Source: Bacteroidales bacterium (GTDB taxonomy: Bacteria > Bacteroidota > Bacteroidia > Bacteroidales > GCA-2748055). From it: a stretch of DNA of 40,331 nucleotides. The position numbers and the translations under genes are program-made. Below, one piece after another: positions 34,140-40,331 of this stretch. Under the pieces are notes generated by a model. That model saw nothing but the letters and a program-made list of their open reading frames with translations. It searched no databases and was not told where the DNA came from. The stretch lies in assembly GCA_029931975.1 (NCBI GenBank), contig JAOZQY010000034.1, positions 1-40,331 on the forward strand, given 5' to 3'. Each line of letters opens with the position of its first letter. Within the stretch, counting starts at the first letter, position 1.

Positions 34140-35334
34140 AGGTATTGCTTAAGCCCACATTTACAGCCCGCTTCTGTGCTTTATTGGCGGTCAGGTTCAG
34201 TTTGGGATCAATTTCCGGGTCAAGGGTATTTAGATGGATTGTGGGAGGTACAATACCATGAACAATCGACAGGATGACGGCCATGGATTCAATGGCTCCA
34301 GCGGCACCCAGCAGGTGGCCGGTCATGGATTTGGTTGCGCTGATGTTGAGCTTATAGGCATGTTCTCCGAAAACCCGCTTAATGGCCTTGATTTCGGACA
34401 GGTCACCCAGGGGGGTGGCTGTACCATGCACATTGATATAATCAATTTCCTCAGGGGCTATTTTAGCATCCCTGATGGCATTATTCATGACCAAAACGGC
34501 TCCATCTCCTTCCGGATGAGGTGCCGTCAGGTGATGGGCGTCGGCCGACATGCCTCCACCAATCAATTCAGCATAGATTTTCGCACCCCGCTTTTTGGCA
34601 TGCTCCAACTCCTCGAGGATAAGTCCCGCTCCGCCTTCAGCCATCACAAAGCCGTCCCTGTTGGCATCAAATGGCCTGGAGGCGGTAAGGTAATTGTCGT
34701 TGTCAGTCGACATGGCCTGCATGGAGTTGAATCCGCCCACTCCCGCTTCTACGATTGGTGCTTCAGAGCCTCCTGTAATAAACAGGTCCGCCATATCCAG
34801 GCGGATAAGGTTGTAGGCATCAATGATGGCATTGGTGGAAGAGGCGCATGCCGATACAGTGGCATAATTAGGACCTCTGAAGCCATATTTCATGGAGAGG
34901 TGCCCGGCTGCAATATCAACGATCATCTTGGGAATAAAGAAGGGGCTGAATCTGGGTGTTTTTCCACCTTCTAAATAGCCCTCAATCTCTTTTGTGAATG
35001 TATCCAAACCACCGATTCCGGAAGCCCAGATAACACCTGCACGATCCTTGTCATGTGTCGCAGTGTTCAGTCCTGCATCGAGGTAGGCCTCATGGGCGGC
35101 GATCAGGGCATACTGTGCATAGGGGTCCAGTTTACGGGCCTCTTTCCGGTCAAAATAGTCCAGTGGATTATAATCTTTAATCTCACAGGCGAATTTGGTT
35201 TTAAACTTCTCGGTATCGAAACGGGTGATCCAGTCGCTTCCACTTTCACCTTTAATAAGTGCGTTCCAGAAATCCTGAACATTTTTTCCCAGCGGGGTAA
35301 AAGCCCCTAATCCTGTAACAACAACCCGTTTCAT
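34087..35334 (-). CDS. fabF: 3-oxoacyl-[acyl-carrier-protein] synthase II
   Basis: 415 residues from the ATG of MKRVVVTGLGAFTPLGKNV; the upstream open stretch is not part of the protein. The active-site triad is complete: Cys in VSACASSTNAI, His in NVHGTATPLGD and His in SMTGHLLGAAG, and the C-terminus has SNTFGFGGHN. It condenses malonyl-ACP with acyl-ACP in fatty acid elongation and helps set membrane fluidity. The gene lies 31 bases after acpP, its carrier protein. Confidence 0.97.
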   Translation of the reverse strand: MKRVVVTGLGAFTPLGKNVQDFWNALIKGESGSDWITRFDTEKFKTKFACEIKDYNPLDYFDRKEARKLDPYAQYALIAAHEAYLDAGLNTATHDKDRAGVIWASGIGGLDTFTKEIEGYLEGGKTPRFSPFFIPKMIVDIAAGHLSMKYGFRGPNYATVSACASSTNAIIDAYNLIRLDMADLFITGGSEAPIVEAGVGGFNSMQAMSTDNDNYLTASRPFDANRDGFVMAEGGAGLILEELEHAKKRGAKIYAELIGGGMSADAHHLTAPHPEGDGAVLVMNNAIRDAKIAPEEIDYINVHGTATPLGDLSEIKAIKRVFGEHAYKLNISATKSMTGHLLGAAGAIESMAVILSIVHGIVPPTIHLNTLDPEIDPKLNLTANKAQKRAVNVGLSNTFGFGGHNTSAIFRKFKN

Positions 35335-35365
35335 ACCAATAAGTTTATAAACGAACAGAAAAACC

Positions 35366-35602
35366 TTATTCTGCGTTCTCCTCAATATATTTGACAGCGT
35401 CTCCAACGGTGGAAATGCTTTCAGCCTGGTCATCGGGAATACCCATATTGAACTCTTTTTCGAATTCCATGATCAGTTCAACTGTGTCAAGAGAATCAGC
35501 TCCCAGGTCGTTAGTAAAACTGGCTTCCGGAGTTACTTCATTCTCATCAACACCTAATTTGTCTACGATGATTGCTTTTACTCTTGATGCAATGTCAGAC
35601 AT
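35366..35602 (-). CDS. acpP: Acyl carrier protein
   Basis: 78 residues, normal length. The phosphopantetheine attachment Ser lies in the motif [11 protein letters not shown], preceded by SFTNDLG; the protein is acidic with four helices. It carries growing acyl chains in fatty acid synthesis and is the partner of FabF encoded next. It is the first gene of the acpP-fabF-rnc operon and has a near-consensus promoter upstream. Confidence 0.97.
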   Translation of the reverse strand: MSDIASRVKAIIVDKLGVDENEVTPEASFTNDLGADSLDTVELIMEFEKEFNMGIPDDQAESISTVGDAVKYIEENAE

Positions 35603-35643
35603 GACTATAAATTTTAATTAATAATTTGATTATTTTAACGCTG

Positions 35644-35674
35644 CAAAGAAATGCAAAATTCGACTATTTTCAAA
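35644..35674 (-). promoter_or_regulatory. Promoter of the acpP-fabF-rnc operon
   Basis: On the minus strand TTTG (35674-35671), exactly 19 bases, then TTTCTTTG (35651-35644): the Bacteroidota consensus with one mismatch, T for A in TAnnTTTG. The predicted start is near 35639, giving a leader of about 37 bases to acpP. Confidence 0.65.
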
Positions 35675-35679
35675 GAAAA

Positions 35680-36249
35680 ATGAATAACATAGCCATATTT
35701 GCCTCCGGATCAGGGACCAACGCCGAAAATTTGATTCGATTTTTTCGAACGAGCCGACTGGGAAGGGTGCGGATAGTACTTACTAACCGTGCGGATGCAG
35801 GAGTGATTCTGCGAGCTCAATCGCTTGCTATTGAAACGATTGTGTTTACACGAGAGCAATTTTATAATTCTAATGCAGTAGTTGATCTGCTTTTCGAACG
35901 GCGTATTGACTTTATCGTATTGGCCGGTTTTTTATGGCTTGTGCCCGATTCATTACTTAAATCCTTTGAAAATAAGATGCTTAACATTCATCCTGCACTG
36001 CTTCCGAAGTATGGGGGAAAGGGGATGTATGGAAAGCATGTGCATAAGGCGGTGATTGATGCAGGTGATACGGAATCCGGCATTACCATTCATTACGTAA
36101 ACCAGCAATATGATGAAGGAGATATTGTGTTTCAGATAAAGTGCAGTATTGAGCCGGAAGATACGCCTGATACGCTTGCCGGAAAGATTCACAAACTGGA
36201 GTACGCGCACTTCCCCCGGGTTGTTGAAAGATTGCTAGAGGAGCTTTAA
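35680..36249 (+). CDS. purN: Phosphoribosylglycinamide formyltransferase
   Basis: 189 residues from the ATG of MNNIAIFASGSGTNAENLIRFF; upstream codons of the open frame fall in the acpP promoter. The phosphate loop GSGTN, catalytic Asn and His in MLNIHPALLP with KYGGKGMYG, and the Asp of YDEGDIVF are present. It uses 10-formyl-tetrahydrofolate to formylate GAR, step three of purine synthesis. Its last 15 bases overlap the end of the M23 lipoprotein gene on the other strand. Confidence 0.96.
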   Translation: MNNIAIFASGSGTNAENLIRFFRTSRLGRVRIVLTNRADAGVILRAQSLAIETIVFTREQFYNSNAVVDLLFERRIDFIVLAGFLWLVPDSLLKSFENKMLNIHPALLPKYGGKGMYGKHVHKAVIDAGDTESGITIHYVNQQYDEGDIVFQIKCSIEPEDTPDTLAGKIHKLEYAHFPRVVERLLEEL

Positions 36250-37521
36250 CCAGCTCATGGTAAAGGCGCGGACAGTTTCATAGGCAATCTGGTTGTTGTC
36301 ATGTATGGGTTCCACCGGAGGAGCCTCCACCTTTAAAGGATTGACAGCGCTTCCATTCTTATAAAACCTGAAATCGAGGTGCGGGCCTGTGGCCAGGCCG
36401 GTGCTGCCTACATAGCCGATTACATCCCCCTGTTTTACATAAACTCCCTGTTTCACACCCTTTCCAAAACCCCGGAGGTGCATGTAGGTAGTGGAATAGA
36501 CACTGTTATGTTTGATTGTTACATAGTTACCACCTCCGTTTTTCTGATAACCCACCCTGGTGATGACACCGTCACCTACGGTATGAACAGGGGTGCCTGA
36601 AGCTGCTGCATAATCTACACCATGGTGTGGACGCCTGATCTTCAGCACCGGGTGAAACCTGGAGTTGGAGAAACCCGAACTGATCCTCGAGAATCTGAGG
36701 GGTGCTTTCAGAAATGCTTTCCTGAGGCTGTTCCCCTTTTCATCAAAGAAGCTTCGGACACTATCCTGGACAAAGGGAATACCCCAGAATTCGTTGTTAT
36801 TATGATAGATCCACGCTCCCATGATTTTATTGATGCCGAGGGATGTAGAATCCACGTACGACTCTTTATAGATAACCTTGTAACGGTCCCCCTTTTGTAT
36901 TCCAAAAAAATCTATGGTCCAGGCAAATATTTCACTTAGTTCCACAGCCAGCATGGGATTGGCATCGGCTGCCTGTATCGATTCCCACAGTGATGTTTCT
37001 ATGGTGCCCGAGGCAAACTGGATCCTTGTTTCCACAGGTTTCTGACCGTTCCAGGCCCATATGGAATCAGATTGGATATTGATAACCACAAAGTTCAGGA
37101 GATCCTTTTCATAGACAAAGATGTTTTTTGCATATGGGGAGGTTCCTTTCACACTATCGGCAGGTGAGTAATACAGGTAGCGGTTAGCGGGTTTTATTTT
37201 TCGTTCATTGATCAGGCTGTCATGTAACCGGGAAATTCTGTATATTTCCTGCATGCTCAGGCCAAGGGGCAACATAAGATCTGAAAGGGTCTGCTTGCGT
37301 CTTACCTTTCCTTCTTCAACATGATAGAGATCCACAGGAAGCCCATAGATATCTTTTACCGGAACAATGGTGTCTTGTATTTGGAATTCTAGTGGGGCCA
37401 CTGGTTCCGCTGCCGCAGTGGAGGATGGATGATTCTTGCAGGCATACATAAACACTGCAGCGCTAAAAACTACTGCCAGGAGCAGTATTCTCATAAGCTG
37501 AATTTCCCGAAGCTTCATCAT
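36235..37521 (-). CDS. M23 family metallopeptidase, predicted lipoprotein
   Basis: 428 residues. A signal peptide ending in a lipobox-like MYAC suggests membrane anchoring. A long N-terminal region with LysM/OPA-like features (LGLSMQEIYRISRLHDSL) precedes an M23 domain with HHGVDYAA (Zn-binding His and Asp) and TTYMHL. The last motif reads GPHLDFRFY: the usual HLH is HLD, so one Zn ligand would be Asp. This is a MepM/YebA-like layout for cutting peptidoglycan cross-links. The start ATG overlaps the leuS stop (ATGA), so the two are translationally coupled. Confidence 0.9.
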   Translation of the reverse strand: MMKLREIQLMRILLLAVVFSAAVFMYACKNHPSSTAAAEPVAPLEFQIQDTIVPVKDIYGLPVDLYHVEEGKVRRKQTLSDLMLPLGLSMQEIYRISRLHDSLINERKIKPANRYLYYSPADSVKGTSPYAKNIFVYEKDLLNFVVINIQSDSIWAWNGQKPVETRIQFASGTIETSLWESIQAADANPMLAVELSEIFAWTIDFFGIQKGDRYKVIYKESYVDSTSLGINKIMGAWIYHNNNEFWGIPFVQDSVRSFFDEKGNSLRKAFLKAPLRFSRISSGFSNSRFHPVLKIRRPHHGVDYAAASGTPVHTVGDGVITRVGYQKNGGGNYVTIKHNSVYSTTYMHLRGFGKGVKQGVYVKQGDVIGYVGSTGLATGPHLDFRFYKNGSAVNPLKVEAPPVEPIHDNNQIAYETVRAFTMSWLKLL

Positions 37522-40172
37522 ATTACGATGTTGATGATCTTTTTGGGAACGTGGATAAACCTCTTGGGATTATTGCCTTGGGTCCACTTCAGTGCTGTTT
37601 CATGGGCCAGTACCTGTCCCTTGATATCGGCTTCATCCATACCCAGCGGAAGAACAATTTTAAACCTCAGCTTACCATTGATCATCACAGGGTATTCATG
37701 GGAATCCTCCTGTAGTATCGATTCATCATATACAGGCCAGGCAGCAAGAGCAATGGACTCCTTTTGACCCAGTATGCTCCATATTTCTTCTGCCAGGTGG
37801 GGGGCAAAGGGCCCCAGCACCCTGATAAAGGCTTCTGCACTTTCGCGGGTAATCTGACCTTTCTTAATGGCCAGATTTGTAAAGATCATCATCTGGGAGA
37901 TAGCCGTATTGAAATGAAGCGCATCCACATCGGCTCCCACTTTCTTAATGGTTGCATGAAGCGACTTTAATATCTCCTGATCCTCATCACCCTCATAGTA
38001 ATGGCTGGTGTCGGCAAAAAATTTATGGACCCGGTTCAGGAAGTTATAGACTCCCTTTACCCCGTTTTCAACCCAGGGTTTTGTTGCGTCGAGCGGACCC
38101 AGGAACATTTCGTAGAGACGCAGTGAGTCGGCGCCAAAACCTGATACCACATCGTCGGGATTAACCACATTCTTCAACGATTTGGACATCTTGGCCACAA
38201 TCTGCTTCACTTCTTCACCGGTCTTACTATGGTAATATGCACCATCCTTCTCTTCCACCAGGTCGCTGGGCACCTTGGCCCCGGCCTCTGTTTCATAGGC
38301 AAAGGCCAGGATCATTCCCTGGTTAAATAGTTTGGTATAGGGTTCATCGGTGGAGACAATCCCCAGGTCGAACAGTACCTTGTGCCAGAAGCGGCTATAG
38401 AGCAGGTGTAGAACCGCGTGTTCAGCTCCTCCCACATAGAGGTCCACCGGGAGCCAATAGTTCTCCTTTGCCCTTGAAAAGGGCTCTTTGTCATTTTTGG
38501 GATCAATATACCTGAGGTAGTACCAGCACGATCCTGCCCACTGTGGCATGGTATTGGTTTCGCGTCTGCCCTTTCGGCCATTGGGATCAGTTACATTTAG
38601 CCATTCAGTGGAATTGGCCAGAGGCGATTCGCCATGGCTGCCTGGCTCATATTTTTCCAGTTGAGGGAGTAGCAGGGGGAGTTCAGCATCTTCCAGGAGG
38701 GAAATTTCTCCATCGTCCCAGTGGATCACGGGGAAGGGCTCTCCCCAGTATCGTTGCCGGCTGAACAGCCAGTCCCTTATTTTGTAATTAATGGCCTCCG
38801 CACCCAGGTCATGCTGGTGCAGCCACTTTATGGTCTTTGCAATACCCTCCTCTTTGGAGAGTCCATTGATGTCAAGCCCGGTCTGATCCGAGGCAGAATT
38901 CACATAGCGTCCATCGCCGGTCCAACAGGCTTTCCCCTTGAGGACCTCTTCACGCAGATCTTTATCGTCCGTTTCAGGATCGAGAATGCATGGTATGGAA
39001 AGTGAGAATGCAGTGGCGAATTCAAAATCGCGGGTATCGTGGCAGGGAACAGCCATGATGGCCCCGGTCCCATATCCCATCAGTACGTAATCGGCTACCC
39101 AGATGGGAATTTTTGTATTGTTCACCGGATTAATGGCAAACGAACCGGTAAAAACCCCGCTCTTTTCGCGTGAAAGATCTGAACGGTCCACCTCAGACTT
39201 CAACCCTGCTTTTGCCACATAGCTTTCCACCTTCGATTTTTGTTCTAAAGTTGTAAACTGTTGTAACAAAGGATGTTCGGGGGCGATTACCATATAGGTG
39301 GCACCAAATAATGTATCGGGACGGGTAGTAAATACCCTGAGCGTTTCGTGGGACCCCTCCACCCGGAAATCAACTTCAGCTCCCGTAGAGCGCCCGATCC
39401 AGTTACGTTGCATATCTTTAACCCCCTCGGGCCAATCCACATGGTCCAGGCCGTCAAGTAGTCTTTCAGCATAAAGGGGGATACGAAGCATCCACTGTTT
39501 CAGGTTTTTTCTTTCTACCGGATTTCCACATTTCTCGTGGTTTCCATCATTGAGTACCTCTTCATTGGCACAGACGATTTTGCAAGAGGGGCACCACCAG
39601 ACCTGAGCGTCATCATAATAGGCCAGTCGCTTTTCTGCAATGAATTCCTTGATGGCATCTTTTCCGGCAGTTTGTATCTCCCTGGGAATCTCCAGTTCTT
39701 CAATGGGGCGGCCCTTTTGTGCTGTACCATCGAACCAGGTATTGTAAAGACGGGTAAAGATCCACTGGGTCCATTTAAAGTAACCCGGGTCGGTTGTGTT
39801 GACTTCACGGTCCCAGTCATATCCCAGTCCCAGGGATTTGATCTGCCGGCGAAAATTATCACAGTTGTTTTGTGTGGTTACAGAAGGATGGGTTCCGGTT
39901 TCTATGGCATACTGTTCTGCTGGTAATCCAAATGCATCCCATCCCATGGGGTGGAGCACATTAAAACCATTCATTCTTTTATAGCGGGCAACAATGTCGG
40001 TAGCTGTGTATCCTTCGGGGTGACCCACATGCAATCCCGATCCTGAAGGATAGGGAAACATATCCAACACATAAAACTTTGGTAAAGAGTAATCATCCCC
40101 GGTTTTGAAAGTCTTGTGCTCTTCCCAGTAGTCCTGCCAACGCTTCTCGATTTCATCGAACTTATATTCCAT
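37518..40172 (-). CDS. leuS: Leucyl-tRNA synthetase
   Basis: 884 residues from the ATG of MEYKFDEIEKRWQDYWEEH; the frame is open 39 codons further, but that part is not conserved. Class I motifs HVGHPEGYT (HIGH) and KMSKSLKN (KMSKS) are present, as are the CP1 editing domain (around residues 220-420, FTTRPDTLFGATY and the MAVPCHDTRD site) and a Cys-containing insert CPSCKIVCANEEV. It charges tRNA-Leu and hydrolyses mischarged products. It is followed by an overlapping M23 gene in one operon. Confidence 0.98.
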   Translation of the reverse strand: MEYKFDEIEKRWQDYWEEHKTFKTGDDYSLPKFYVLDMFPYPSGSGLHVGHPEGYTATDIVARYKRMNGFNVLHPMGWDAFGLPAEQYAIETGTHPSVTTQNNCDNFRRQIKSLGLGYDWDREVNTTDPGYFKWTQWIFTRLYNTWFDGTAQKGRPIEELEIPREIQTAGKDAIKEFIAEKRLAYYDDAQVWWCPSCKIVCANEEVLNDGNHEKCGNPVERKNLKQWMLRIPLYAERLLDGLDHVDWPEGVKDMQRNWIGRSTGAEVDFRVEGSHETLRVFTTRPDTLFGATYMVIAPEHPLLQQFTTLEQKSKVESYVAKAGLKSEVDRSDLSREKSGVFTGSFAINPVNNTKIPIWVADYVLMGYGTGAIMAVPCHDTRDFEFATAFSLSIPCILDPETDDKDLREEVLKGKACWTGDGRYVNSASDQTGLDINGLSKEEGIAKTIKWLHQHDLGAEAINYKIRDWLFSRQRYWGEPFPVIHWDDGEISLLEDAELPLLLPQLEKYEPGSHGESPLANSTEWLNVTDPNGRKGRRETNTMPQWAGSCWYYLRYIDPKNDKEPFSRAKENYWLPVDLYVGGAEHAVLHLLYSRFWHKVLFDLGIVSTDEPYTKLFNQGMILAFAYETEAGAKVPSDLVEEKDGAYYHSKTGEEVKQIVAKMSKSLKNVVNPDDVVSGFGADSLRLYEMFLGPLDATKPWVENGVKGVYNFLNRVHKFFADTSHYYEGDEDQEILKSLHATIKKVGADVDALHFNTAISQMMIFTNLAIKKGQITRESAEAFIRVLGPFAPHLAEEIWSILGQKESIALAAWPVYDESILQEDSHEYPVMINGKLRFKIVLPLGMDEADIKGQVLAHETALKWTQGNNPKRFIHVPKKIINIVI

Positions 40173-40287
40173 GCTCTCAACTTCTGATTCAGTGTGCGAA
40201 ATTAGCCTATTTTGGGGGTTTTTTACAATAAAGGCTTGCCATATACGGGTTTTTTTGCGAAATTCAACCGAAACTAAACTTGATCTC

Positions 40288-40331
40288 ATGAAATTAACTG
40301 TACAACATCAGGAGCGCTATTCCCGAGGCGA
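40288..40331 (+). CDS. First codons of a gene cut by the window end (possible DUF4389-type membrane protein)
   Basis: An ATG opens a frame reading MKLTVQHQERYSRG that runs off the window. I recall similar starts in small Bacteroidota membrane proteins with a DUF4389 domain, but 14 residues cannot settle this. It is divergent from leuS, with 115 bases between the two start codons. Confidence 0.45.
   Translation, partial: MKLTVQHQERYSRG

Noticed and set aside
34234-34974. 246-codon plus-strand open frame opposite fabF
   Set aside because: It is antisense to a gene with a complete catalytic triad; its composition is that of a shadow frame.

Overview
The window looks like the chromosome of a Gram-negative member of the Bacteroidota, probably order Bacteroidales or Marinilabiliales. 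The evidence is the gene content and order (sigma-54 activator-lptE-TPR gene-secG-groESL; acpP-fabF-rnc-IPExxxVDY gene; DUF4837 lipoprotein; S46 dipeptidyl peptidase; RprXY-like two-component pair) and several promoters of the Bacteroidota type (TTTG, 19 bases, TAnnTTTG). LPS genes (kdsB, lptE) fit an outer membrane. I see no phage, insertion sequence or CRISPR array. Most of the window is conserved core genome.

Layout. 1-650: end of a RidA-family gene and a self-contained initiator tRNA unit. 650-6917: a respiratory island. An octaheme cytochrome with HEAT/TPR repeats is divergent from a Rieske-cytochrome b-octaheme cytochrome c operon, and a symmetric operator lies between them. 7037-11957: degenerate GIY-YIG protein, M23 peptidase, dxr, rseP, tatA and DUF4837. 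11996-15798: small helical protein, then a divergent flippase/glycosyltransferase pair, then rnhB. 15913-21782: S46 peptidase, rnhA, SiaB-like protein and an orphan ABC permease. 21792-29541: kdsB, sigma-54 activator, lptE, TPR gene, secG, groESL and lepA. 29553-32958: an OmpR-family two-component operon on the minus strand, and across a 290-base intergenic region a membrane J-domain gene. 32959-40331: IPExxxVDY gene, rnc, fabF, acpP, purN, an M23 lipoprotein, leuS and the first codons of another gene.

Two places deserve most attention. First, four TTTAAC-like repeats at exact 10-base spacing lie between the histidine kinase gene and a short plus-strand unit. That unit ends in a very strong intrinsic terminator and contains only a 13-codon Lys-rich ORF. 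It looks like a response-regulator-controlled small RNA or micropeptide that standard annotation would miss. Second, the bc-type complex has a b6-like helix D, an altered PEWY motif and a single-polypeptide octaheme cytochrome in place of cytochrome c1, and it shares a control region with a second octaheme cytochrome. Other points are a terminator hairpin inside the start of the DUF4837 gene and sigma-54-like elements before groES and the ABC permease. Everything here was read by eye; no search or folding was run.
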